This document shows positions 7,055 through 13,257 of a DNA stretch of 20,391 nucleotides, piece by piece. Every line of letters starts with the position of its first letter. The stretch's first letter is position 1. Made by a program: the position numbers and the translations under genes. The notes beneath the pieces are model-generated. The model saw only the letters and a list, made by a program, of their open reading frames with translations, did not search any database and was not told where the DNA came from. Source of the DNA: CALMFQ01 sp964495595 (GTDB lineage Bacteria > Pseudomonadota > Gammaproteobacteria > Burkholderiales > SCOH01); the NCBI GenBank assembly GCA_964495595.1, contig CAZBWH010000057.1, positions 1 through 20,391 of the forward strand, written 5' to 3'.

Positions 7055-8025
7055 GCGGCCCGATCAAGCACGTAGCGTGCGCCACACTGCTTGTAGCGCT
7101 TGACGCTGAACAGCGTCTGGCGGGGCAGATCGTGCAGCCCGTGTTCAATGGCCAGTTGCCGGATGCGGGTTTCGACTGTGGCGCGATCCTTGCCGTGGAT
7201 CATGCAGAACAGGTTGTAGCGCCATTCCGGCAGGCGGCGTGGCCGCTGGTAACACAGGCTGACGCCGTTGGCGTGGGCGAGCGCCGATCCGACGCGGTCG
7301 ATATCCGCGTCGTCGATATCCCACACGACCATTGCGTTGGCGGTGTAACCCAGCTCGTGGTGGCGGACGATGACTCCGAACCGCTTGATGATGCCGGCCT
7401 GTTGCCAGTCGCTGATCTGCTGCAGCAAAACCTGCTGGCGGGTGCCCAGCCGGTCGGCAAGCTCGCGAAACGGTTCCGCAACCAGCGGTACGCCGCCTTG
7501 CAGCAGGCGGATCAGGCTGCGCTGGGCGCAGTCCGGGCGGATCGAGATGGCGGCGGGCGCCGGTTCGCGGGCTGCGGTGCGGCCATGCAGGTCAAATCCC
7601 AGGTCGATGTAATAGTCTTTGACCAGTGGCAGATCGAGCATGGCACAGCCGGAGCGGCTGCGGATGTGCGCCAGGGTATCGGCCAGCCGGCCTGCTTCGT
7701 CAGCCGTGGCGACGAACCAGAGGTTGTAGCGATGTTCGCGCTGGTAGTTGTGGTTGACCTGTGCAAAGCCAGAGACCCAGTCGGCTACTTCGTCCAGCCG
7801 CTCCGGTGGCACCGCCAGCGCGGCCAGGGTGGATACGCCGATGCTGTTGGGGCGGAAAACGGGGCCGATGCGGCTGATGCTGCCGGCTTGATGCAAGGAC
7901 TGGAGTCGTTGCAGGACATCGGCTTCGCTACAGCCGAGCTGGTCAGCCAGATGGGCAAACGGCCGGGCTTCCAGCGGGAAGTCGCGCTGGAAATCGTTGA
8001 GCAGGGACAGGTCGAGCGGGTGCAT
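7051..8025 (-). CDS. nirDL: NirDL, fused siroheme decarboxylase subunits D and L, 324 aa
   Basis: Two AsnC/Lrp-like modules lie in one chain. Residues ~1-155 carry the NirD features (LSLLNDFQRDFPLEARPFAH, VNHNYQREHRYNLWFVAT, VKDYYIDLGFDL). Residues ~170-324 carry the NirL features (IRLLQGGVPLVAEPFRELAD, NAMVVWDIDD, RPRRLPEWRYNLFCMIHGK). The roughly 15-residue linker is Ala/Pro-rich. The fused form is known from several denitrifiers, whereas P. aeruginosa has separate nirD and nirL. The protein decarboxylates siroheme at C12 and C18 in complex with NirG/NirH. It starts 15 bp after the nirF stop and overlaps the nirG start by four bases. Confidence 0.9.
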   Translation of the reverse strand: MHPLDLSLLNDFQRDFPLEARPFAHLADQLGCSEADVLQRLQSLHQAGSISRIGPVFRPNSIGVSTLAALAVPPERLDEVADWVSGFAQVNHNYQREHRYNLWFVATADEAGRLADTLAHIRSRSGCAMLDLPLVKDYYIDLGFDLHGRTAAREPAPAAISIRPDCAQRSLIRLLQGGVPLVAEPFRELADRLGTRQQVLLQQISDWQQAGIIKRFGVIVRHHELGYTANAMVVWDIDDADIDRVGSALAHANGVSLCYQRPRRLPEWRYNLFCMIHGKDRATVETRIRQLAIEHGLHDLPRQTLFSVKRYKQCGARYVLDRAA

Positions 8026-8040
8026 GCTGGGGCCTTCGGG

Positions 8041-9312
8041 TTACATGCCGATCCGGCCGGCTCGGCTGGTGAAAAAGATGCCGGAGGGATTGCTGGCCGG
8101 CAGGCGCTTTTTCTCGGTCTGGTTGGCGGTGTCGTAGATGATGACGCTGTTGTCGTCGCGCGACGAGACCCAGACTTCGTCGCCGCGAGCGGTGAATTCC
8201 ATGTGCAATACGGCCTTGCCGGGCTTGAGGGTTTTGACGACTTGCCGGCTCGGCACGTCGATCACCTGTACGGTGTCGTTGTGCGGAAAGGCAAAGTTTA
8301 CCCACACCCGCCGGTTGCCGGGCTCGGCCATCACGAACACTGGCTGGCCATGCACCGCAATCCGGCCCGCTTCCTGCCAGTCGCGTACGTCGGCCAGCAA
8401 GACTTCGTGCCGACCGATGGCGGGCAGGAAAGCCAGACCGCCGGCGATCGACCAGCCGCGCAGGTGCGGCATCTTGTACACCGGCAGTTTTTCCTCGCCT
8501 TTGCCGTAGCGGGCGAGAATCCGCTTGACGCCGGCATCCTGATTCCACAGGTCGAGCAGCGCAATGCCGTCTTCGCCAAACAGGCCGGCCAGGTAATAGC
8601 GACCGTCAGAGCTGGCAAGGCCGTCGTAGGGCTGGCTGCCGATGCCGGAGTATTTCTGGATGCCGGGCCGGGCCGGGTTGTTCAGGTCGACGATCCAGAT
8701 TTCGCCGGCATCGAACAGTGCCATGCCGAACCGGTTGCCGGGAAGGTCAGCCAGTCCTACCACTTTCGAGCGCTGGCCTTGGCTGCCGTAGGTGGCTGGA
8801 ATATCAGCCTGCAGCGTCAGCGTGTCGGCGTCGAATACCTTGATGCCGCCCGGGTCGTAGTTTTGCGCGACAATCAGCCGACCATCCTGCGAGATCGAGC
8901 CGCCGATGCTGTTGCCCGCCTGGACAATGCGTTTGTCGAGTTTGCGTGTCAGCAGATCGACTTTGGACAAGCCGCCGTCGCGGCCGAAAACGTAGGCATA
9001 CCGGGCATCACGCGAAAATACGACATGCGCGTGCGACAGATCGCCCAGCCCGGTGACGGTGCCCAGCGAGGTGTCGTTGCTGTTTTCTACGATCTGCACC
9101 TGACCGGCGGCGCGTTCGATCACCACTCCCAAGTCGCCGGTGCCGCGCGGTGGCAGGCTGGCACAACCGCCCAGCAGCGCGGCGAGCAGCAACATGCCAC
9201 CCAGCGTACGCTGGCTGATTGGCTGTGCGGGCACCAGCCTGCGATGAGGCTGGTGCTTTGCTGAGCCCGTTGCGCTGGGTACGTCCGGTTGCGCGGGTTT
9301 GCCTGTCGTCAT
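8041..9312 (-). CDS. nirF: NirF, heme d1 biosynthesis lipoprotein with d1-type propeller, 423 aa
   Basis: A lipobox (LLAALLGGCAS, Cys50) marks it as a periplasmic lipoprotein; the rest is a beta-propeller related to the d1 domain of NirS/NirN (SHAHVVFSRDARYAYVFGRDG, GGSISQDGRLIVAQNYDPGG, HMEFTARGDEVWVSSRDDNS). NirF is required for a late step in heme d1 assembly in the periplasm. The reading frame from ATG 9312 gives an unusually long n-region of about 35 residues before the signal core; GGA lies four bases upstream of this ATG. A GTG at 9234 would give a normal 23-residue lipoprotein signal, so the true start is uncertain. It lies 42 bp after nirC. Confidence 0.9.
   Translation of the reverse strand: MTTGKPAQPDVPSATGSAKHQPHRRLVPAQPISQRTLGGMLLLAALLGGCASLPPRGTGDLGVVIERAAGQVQIVENSNDTSLGTVTGLGDLSHAHVVFSRDARYAYVFGRDGGLSKVDLLTRKLDKRIVQAGNSIGGSISQDGRLIVAQNYDPGGIKVFDADTLTLQADIPATYGSQGQRSKVVGLADLPGNRFGMALFDAGEIWIVDLNNPARPGIQKYSGIGSQPYDGLASSDGRYYLAGLFGEDGIALLDLWNQDAGVKRILARYGKGEEKLPVYKMPHLRGWSIAGGLAFLPAIGRHEVLLADVRDWQEAGRIAVHGQPVFVMAEPGNRRVWVNFAFPHNDTVQVIDVPSRQVVKTLKPGKAVLHMEFTARGDEVWVSSRDDNSVIIYDTANQTEKKRLPASNPSGIFFTSRAGRIGM
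9231..9256 (-). promoter_or_regulatory. Perfect 10 bp inverted repeat in the 5' end of nirF
   Basis: GCACCAGCCT (9231-9240) and AGGCTGGTGC (9247-9256) form a perfect ten-base-pair stem with a six-base loop. On the nirF mRNA one arm contains an AGG and the GTG codon (9234) that is the alternative nirF start. The hairpin lies in the long N-terminal extension and could hide that internal start. There is no T-run, so it is unlikely to be a terminator. Confidence 0.4.
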
Positions 9313-9354
9313 GATCCGTATCGCTTTATGTTTGCTGAATAAATCAACGCTTCT

Positions 9355-9720
9355 TTAACGGGGGGCATCGGCTTGCGCATGTTTGAGAATCTCCACCAGC
9401 CAGCGGGCTTCCGCCTCGTTCATGAATGCCTGCCATGGCGGCATGGCGGTGCCGGGGCGGCCGTAAAGGATGGTGGCTACCAGGCCGGCTTCGGGCTTGT
9501 CGGCCAGCGCGGCCGGGGTCAGCGGCGAGCCGAGTCCACCTTTCATGGTCAGCCCGTGGCACGAGCCGCAATCCTGCGCCAGCAGATGGCGCAACGCGGC
9601 CTGTCGCTGTACGGGAGGTGGTGCGACCGGTTCTGCCTGTGCCGACAGACCAATCCACAGAGCAACCGCGCCGGCAATTGCCAGTTGTCCCTGTCGGGCT
9701 GGTTGAAGCGAGGGGTGCAT
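9355..9720 (-). CDS. nirC: NirC-like small c-type cytochrome, 121 aa
   Basis: A signal peptide (hydrophobic residues 13-27, cleavage near SAQA) precedes a single class I cytochrome c domain with heme motif CGSCH (Cys51, Cys54, His55) and the Met93 ligand in GTAMPPW. It is periplasmic. NirC is thought to carry electrons for heme d1 maturation, accepting from NirN or donating to the reductase. Its position directly before nirF is the same as in the Pseudomonas nir operon and supports the name; a NirM-like c551 is the alternative. ATG 9720 has AGG five bases upstream, inside the stop region of the preceding small ORF. Confidence 0.82.
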   Translation of the reverse strand: MHPSLQPARQGQLAIAGAVALWIGLSAQAEPVAPPPVQRQAALRHLLAQDCGSCHGLTMKGGLGSPLTPAALADKPEAGLVATILYGRPGTAMPPWQAFMNEAEARWLVEILKHAQADAPR

Positions 9721-9723
9721 GGC

Positions 9724-9954
9724 TTACCTGGCCGTCTGTCGGTCTGGGGACTGATCTGCTGCGCCAGAGGGAGAAACGGGCGAATCTGCTCTCGTTTTCC
9801 CACCCGGCCCGTTACGAGCGCTCAAGTCCGGCCGGCTGCCAGCAAGCTGTGCGACGCTGGCCGGCGCCGGGTTAGCAGGTGGCTGGGCCTCGGCCGGCAA
9901 CGTCAGCCACAGGCAGCTTACGCCCAGCAAGGGCAGAACGATCCGAATCCACAT
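9724..9954 (-). CDS. Small secreted protein of unknown function heading the nir operon, 76 aa
   Basis: ATG 9954 has a strong Shine-Dalgarno (GGAG, seven bases away). The first ~20 residues are a clear signal peptide (MWIRIVLPLLGVSCLWLTLP, then AEA cleavage). The mature part is short, Pro/Ala/Ser-rich and has no recognised domain. Its last ~38 codons (below 9850) lie inside copy A of a palindromic repeat also found at 9999-10093, so the C-terminus appears to be repeat-derived. The stop (TAA at 9726-9724) ends three bases before the nirC ATG and overlaps its RBS, so the two are coupled. It may be a remnant of a longer exported protein, such as a cytochrome whose heme domain was lost. Function unknown. 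Confidence 0.55.
   Translation of the reverse strand: MWIRIVLPLLGVSCLWLTLPAEAQPPANPAPASVAQLAGSRPDLSARNGPGGKTRADSPVSPSGAADQSPDRQTAR
9735..9842. repeat. Palindromic repeat, copy A (diverged, partly coding)
   Basis: This ~100 bp block aligns with copy B at 9999-10093. Identical stretches are CTGATCTGCTGCGCCAG (9751-9767), CTCGTTTTCCCAC (9791-9803) and CGCTCAAGTCCG (9819-9830), in the same order and orientation, with one small insertion relative to copy B. Its outer arms are more diverged. It forms the 3' half of the small ORF upstream of nirC. Confidence 0.65.
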
Positions 9955-9998
9955 GTTAGCTCTCCGAATGAAAACCAGCGGCTGGCCGCGGGCCTGGC

Positions 9999-10093
9999 AG
10001 CCTGTCCGGCTTGCGACTGATCTGCTGCGCCAGTGGGAAATCCGGCCTCGTTTTCCCACTCGGCTCGCGACGATCGCTCAAGTCCGACAGGCT
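9999..10093. repeat. Palindromic repeat, copy B (REP/MITE-like, about 95 bp)
   Basis: The ends are inverted repeats: the left end reads AGCCTGTCCGGCTTG from 9999 and the reverse complement of the right end reads AGCCTGTCGGACTTG (13 of 15 match). Nested inside is a perfect 9 bp hairpin, AGTGGGAAA (10032-10040) with TTTCCCACT (10052-10060). The structure is that of a repetitive extragenic palindrome or a very small non-autonomous transposable element. No coding capacity of its own. Confidence 0.7.
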
Positions 10094-10139
10094 GCTAGGT
10101 GTCTGCGGTGAATAGTGCCGTGGCCGGATGGGGCCAACC

Positions 10140-10153
10140 TTGACGATGGTCAA
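10140..10153 (-). promoter_or_regulatory. FNR/DNR/NNR-type operator upstream of the nir operon
   Basis: TTGACGATGGTCAA is a perfect palindrome of the CRP/FNR superfamily type TTGAC-N4-GTCAA, as used by FNR, DNR and NnrR regulators of denitrification. It lies 186 bp upstream of the first ORF of the nir unit. A weak -10-like ACTATT lies 23 bases downstream on the minus strand, near the spacing expected for a class II activator at -41.5. The motif is seen directly; the assignment to an oxygen/NO-responsive regulator is inferred from the heme d1 genes it precedes. Confidence 0.6.
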
Positions 10154-10190
10154 TCGCACGGCGGCCGGCTGCCGCGTTCCTGCGCCGACC

Positions 10191-10204
10191 TTGATCCAGG
10201 TCAG
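10191..10204 (-). promoter_or_regulatory. Second, imperfect FNR/NNR-type box
   Basis: TTGATCCAGGTCAG matches TTGAY-N4-GTCAA at nine of ten positions. Its centre is 51 bp (close to five helical turns) from the centre of the perfect box at 10140-10153, so two dimers would bind the same DNA face. It could be an auxiliary site for the nir promoter, or chance. Confidence 0.35.
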
Positions 10205-10230
10205 GTTGAAGACAGCCGGCATGATCTGAT

Positions 10231-10400
10231 CGGCCTGCAAGGCACGCCCATATTGGCCTGTAGCCGGGCTGCAAGCCAATACCAGAGCGGTATCCAGCCC
10301 ATCCCGCTTGATGGGGGAGGGTTGGTGAATAGGGGGGGAAGGCGGTGGGGCTTGTCGATCCATCGGCCTGCAAACCAATATCCGAGCACCTTGCAGCCGG
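10231..10400. repeat. Hairpin-rich inverted-repeat region
   Basis: Three related arms are present. Bases 10231-10267 and 10364-10400 are imperfect inverted repeats sharing CTGCAAGG and ATATTGG. Bases 10251-10281 form a near-perfect 31-base palindrome with outer arms TATTGGC/GCCAATA. Bases 10266-10287 are a diverged direct repeat of 10366-10388. Further small stems are ATACC/GGTAT (10279-10293) and CCCAT/ATGGG (10298-10315). A G7 run lies at 10332-10338. It looks like a second family of extragenic palindromes. No supported coding sequence. Confidence 0.55.
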
Positions 10401-10423
10401 TTGTCAGTGATGCCGGGAGCCCG

Positions 10424-10444
10424 TTTCCGGCATTTGGCCGGAAA
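10424..10444. repeat. Perfect 8 bp hairpin upstream of the patatin gene
   Basis: TTTCCGGC (10424-10431) and GCCGGAAA (10437-10444) form a perfect stem with a five-base loop, 61 bp before the patatin ATG. No T-run follows on either strand, so an intrinsic terminator is not supported. It could be an operator or an mRNA leader structure. Confidence 0.4.
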
Positions 10445-10505
10445 TAACCGTAGGCAAGACCTAAGCTGGAAAGAGTGTTAGCCAGATTGCATACGGGGAG
10501 GGGAT

Positions 10506-11729
10506 ATGGTCGCCAATCACGACAGACTTGCACCACCATCCAGCCGGCCTGCCACGGCGCTGGTGCTGGCCGGTGGTGGCGCCAGGGCGGCGTACCAGGT
10601 GGGTGTGCTGCGTGCGGTGGCGCACCTGTTGCCCAAGGATGCCATCAGCCCGTTCCAGATCATTTGCGGCACGTCGGCCGGGGCGTTCAATGCCGCCGGG
10701 CTGGCGATGGACCCGCGCAATTTCCGCAAGTCGGTCTGCCGGCTGGAATACATCTGGAAAAACCTGCACTGCAGTGATATTTACCGAACCGATTTCCTGT
10801 CGGTCAGCCGCAATGTCTGGCACTGGATCGCTTCGTTGCTGCTGGGCGGACTGGGCCGGTACAACCCGCGCTGCTTGCTCGACAATGCGCCGCTGCGGGG
10901 GCTTCTGGAAAAAGTGTTTGACCCTGACCGGCTGGTGGCCGCGATCGAGTCTGGCTTGCTGGAGGCGATCAGCATCAGCGCGTCGGGTTACACCTCCGGG
11001 CAGAATATCGCCTTCTTCCAGGGCAGCGACCGCCTGCAGGGCTGGAACCGTGTGCAGCGGATCGGGGTGGCTGCACGGATCACCATTGATCATCTGCTGG
11101 CGTCATCGGCCATTCCACTGGTGTTTCCGGCCGTTCGGCTGCACCGCGAGTATTTCGGAGACGGATCAATCCGGCAGACTGCGCCCGTCAGCCCGGCGCT
11201 GCATCTGGGGGCGCAAAAAGTCATGGTGATCGGCATGAGCCGCAGCCCGGAGGTAGCGCCCTCGCGGGCAAAAACCGCTGAATATCCGCCGCTGGCGCAA
11301 GTGCTCGGGCATGTGCTGAACAGCGCTTTCCTCGACGGGCTGGAGGTTGATCTGGAGCGGCTGCTGCGCATCAACCGGACGGTCAGGCTGATTCCGCAGG
11401 AAACCCGTCTGCAGGCAGGGTTACAACTGCATCCGGTCGATGTCTGCGTGATCTATCCATCGCAGGAGCTGGATGTGATTGCTTCGCGTCATTGTGATGC
11501 CTTTCCGTCGACGGTGCGTTTCCTGCTTGGCGGGCTGGGCGGCATGCGCCGGCGCAGCTCGGTACTGGCCAGCTATCTGCTGTTCGAGCAGCCGTATTGC
11601 CGGGAACTGATCCGGCTGGGCTATAACGACACCATCGAACGGCGGGACGAAATCCTGACCTTTCTGCGTGCCGACGCGCCGGGCCAGCCTGGCCAGGGGC
11701 CGGCAGCGTTGATGTCCGGGTGGATCTGA
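10506..11729 (+). CDS. Patatin-like phospholipase family protein, 407 aa
   Basis: The patatin fold is evident: the glycine-rich oxyanion loop LAGGGARAAYQVGVL (Gly23-Gly25, Arg27), the nucleophile elbow GTSAG with Ser57, the SSAIPLVFPAV segment, and the catalytic Asp219 in FGDGSIRQ (a DGS variant of the usual DG[GA]). It should hydrolyse acyl esters of phospholipids or related lipids with a Ser/Asp dyad. No signal peptide is visible, so it is cytosolic or membrane-associated. The C-terminal third (residues ~290-407) is a helical extension seen in longer bacterial members. ATG 10506 is preceded by a strong GGAGG. It runs close to the potassium channel gene downstream. Physiological substrate unknown. 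Confidence 0.9.
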   Translation: MVANHDRLAPPSSRPATALVLAGGGARAAYQVGVLRAVAHLLPKDAISPFQIICGTSAGAFNAAGLAMDPRNFRKSVCRLEYIWKNLHCSDIYRTDFLSVSRNVWHWIASLLLGGLGRYNPRCLLDNAPLRGLLEKVFDPDRLVAAIESGLLEAISISASGYTSGQNIAFFQGSDRLQGWNRVQRIGVAARITIDHLLASSAIPLVFPAVRLHREYFGDGSIRQTAPVSPALHLGAQKVMVIGMSRSPEVAPSRAKTAEYPPLAQVLGHVLNSAFLDGLEVDLERLLRINRTVRLIPQETRLQAGLQLHPVDVCVIYPSQELDVIASRHCDAFPSTVRFLLGGLGGMRRRSSVLASYLLFEQPYCRELIRLGYNDTIERRDEILTFLRADAPGQPGQGPAALMSGWI

Positions 11730-11751
11730 GCGCCAGCCGCCGGCCGGGCCA

Positions 11752-11759
11752 GGGGGGGG
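11752..11759. repeat. Poly-G8 tract between the patatin and channel genes
   Basis: Eight consecutive G lie 23 bp after the patatin stop and 122 bp before the proposed TTG start of the channel. If the channel starts at the upstream GTG (11720) the tract is coding (GGC CAG GGG GGG GCT) and slippage would shift the frame. If the TTG start is right, the tract is in the leader. Confidence 0.6.
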
Positions 11760-11881
11760 CTGCGCCGGTTGGTGCTGCGGAACCGTCTCATGCCCGGCCG
11801 TCTGCAAGCGCCACCCCCCGAATTGTTTCCCGCACCAGGGGCTGCAGGCACACTGCCAGCCTTGCTGATCAGGATGTGACT

Positions 11882-12736
11882 TTGGCAATAGATCTTCGGA
11901 TAATCTTGGGCCTGGCCGGCGTGCCACCGCATGACAATCCTCAGGCTTACCGTTGGGAGCGTCGCCTGCACGGGGTAATGTTGCTGGTGTCGATACTGGC
12001 CGTGCCGGCGTACTATCTGGAGGAAGTCGCCGTTTTGCCGCTGCTGCACCGGATCGGCATGTGGGTCGATGTCCTGATCCTGCTGACATTTACCGCAGAA
12101 ATGGCCCTGATGTTGCGCGTGACGCGGCAGAAGCGGCTTTATCTGCTGTACAACTGGGTCGACAGCCTGATCATCCTCGGATCGGTGGCTGCCCTGCTGG
12201 GGGCCGGCACCGGCTGGGTCGGCGCGATCCGGCTGATGCGGGTGGCCGTGATCGGCATGTTGCTGTTGCGTGCCGTATCGTCGGTCCGGCGACTGTTTTC
12301 CACGGACGGCCTGCCGTACATTTTCGCTTTCGGCCTGATTACCATGGTGGTGGGTGGGGCGGTATTCTTTCTGGTCGAGCCCACCATTCACAACATCGGT
12401 GAAGGTATCTGGCTGGCGTTTACCACCGCCGCAACCGTGGGGTTTGGCGATCTGGTGCCCACCACCCCGGTCTCACGGATTTTCTCGGTGTTTCTGGTGC
12501 TGGTGGGCTACAGCATGATCGGCGCACTGACCGGAACGATTGCCTCGATCCTGATCGGCGAAGACGAAAAGCGGCTGCGGCGTGAAATGCATCGCGACAT
12601 CCAGACCCTGCGCAGCGAAGTGGCGCAGCTGCGCAACGAGATGCAACATCTGGTACGCGCCCTGGACCAGCCGCATCCCCCAGGCCGGCCACCACGGCAT
12701 GTGCACGAACAAGACAGGAGTGAACGGGAAATATGA
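11882..12736 (+). CDS. Six-TM voltage-gated-type potassium channel, 284 aa
   Basis: The order is S1 (VMLLVSILAVPAYYLEE), S2 (MWVDVLILLTFTAEMALML), S3 (WVDSLIILGSVAALLGA), an Arg-bearing S4 (AIRLMRVAVIGMLLLRAVSS), S5 (FAFGLITMVVGGAVFFLVE), the pore helix with selectivity filter TVGFGD (residues 185-190), S6, and a C-terminal coiled coil (residues ~232-265). It is an inner-membrane K+ channel, probably tetrameric. The frame is open from GTG 11720, but those 54 residues are low-complexity and lack an RBS. TTG 11882 has AGGA seven bases upstream and gives MAIDLRIILGLAGVPPHDNP, a natural N-terminus. The stop overlaps the dsbB ATG by four bases. Confidence 0.85.
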   Translation: MAIDLRIILGLAGVPPHDNPQAYRWERRLHGVMLLVSILAVPAYYLEEVAVLPLLHRIGMWVDVLILLTFTAEMALMLRVTRQKRLYLLYNWVDSLIILGSVAALLGAGTGWVGAIRLMRVAVIGMLLLRAVSSVRRLFSTDGLPYIFAFGLITMVVGGAVFFLVEPTIHNIGEGIWLAFTTAATVGFGDLVPTTPVSRIFSVFLVLVGYSMIGALTGTIASILIGEDEKRLRREMHRDIQTLRSEVAQLRNEMQHLVRALDQPHPPGRPPRHVHEQDRSEREI

Positions 12737-13251
12737 ACAGAATGGTAAGTTGGCTACCCTCGCGGCGAGCGGGATATGTGCTGGCGTTTCTGGTGTGCGC
12801 TGCATTGATGGGCTACGCGCTGTATGTGCAGTACGTGCAGCTGCTTGAACCCTGCCCGCTGTGCATGTTGCAGCGGGTCGGGGTGATCGGTGCCGGCATT
12901 GTCATGTTGCTGGCGGCCATGCACGGCCCCGGAAGGCGCGGCGCCTGGTGTTATGCGCTGCTCAACCTGCTTGCGGCCGGAGCGGGTGCCGGGGTGGCGA
13001 TCCGGCATTTGTGGATCCAGTCCTTGCCGCCCGAGCAGGTGCCCAGTTGCGGCCCCGGACTGTCGTACATGCTCGATACCATGCCGTTTGGTGCCGCGCT
13101 GATTCAGGCATTGCAGGGCTCGGGTGAGTGTGCCGATGCCTCGTGGCGGTTTCTCGGCCTGACCATGCCGGGCTGGACGCTGATTTTCTTTGCCGCCTTG
13201 ATTGCCTGGGGCTTTCTGCTGATAGTGAAAGAGCCCCGTCAACCGAACTGA
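12733..13251 (+). CDS. dsbB: DsbB, disulfide bond formation protein B, 172 aa
   Basis: This is a four-TM inner-membrane protein with both DsbB cysteine pairs: Cys41/Cys44 in LEPCPLCMLQRV just after TM1, and Cys106/Cys133 in the second periplasmic loop (VPSCGPG and SGECAD). The quinone-proximal Arg48 of CPLCMLQR is present. DsbB re-oxidises DsbA and passes electrons to ubiquinone. Length is typical. ATG 12733 overlaps the channel stop (ATGA), so translation is coupled. It is followed after six bases by a membrane protein with two periplasmic cysteines. Confidence 0.95.
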   Translation: MNRMVSWLPSRRAGYVLAFLVCAALMGYALYVQYVQLLEPCPLCMLQRVGVIGAGIVMLLAAMHGPGRRGAWCYALLNLLAAGAGAGVAIRHLWIQSLPPEQVPSCGPGLSYMLDTMPFGAALIQALQGSGECADASWRFLGLTMPGWTLIFFAALIAWGFLLIVKEPRQPN

Positions 13252-13257
13252 CCCTGC

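Noticed and set aside
7132..9264. Open reading frame of 710 codons on the plus strand
   Set aside because: It is antisense to nirDL and nirF, which are recognisable proteins with correct motifs. Long antisense frames are common in GC-rich DNA, and its product resembles no protein family.
9956..10378. 140-codon minus-strand frame in the nir leader
   Set aside because: It crosses the FNR-type boxes, palindromic repeat B and the hairpin region, has no RBS or domain, and its apparent similarity to the small ORF product comes only from the shared repeat.
9735..10400. CRISPR-like array
   Set aside because: Repeats are few, diverged, palindromic and irregularly spaced, and there are no cas genes.
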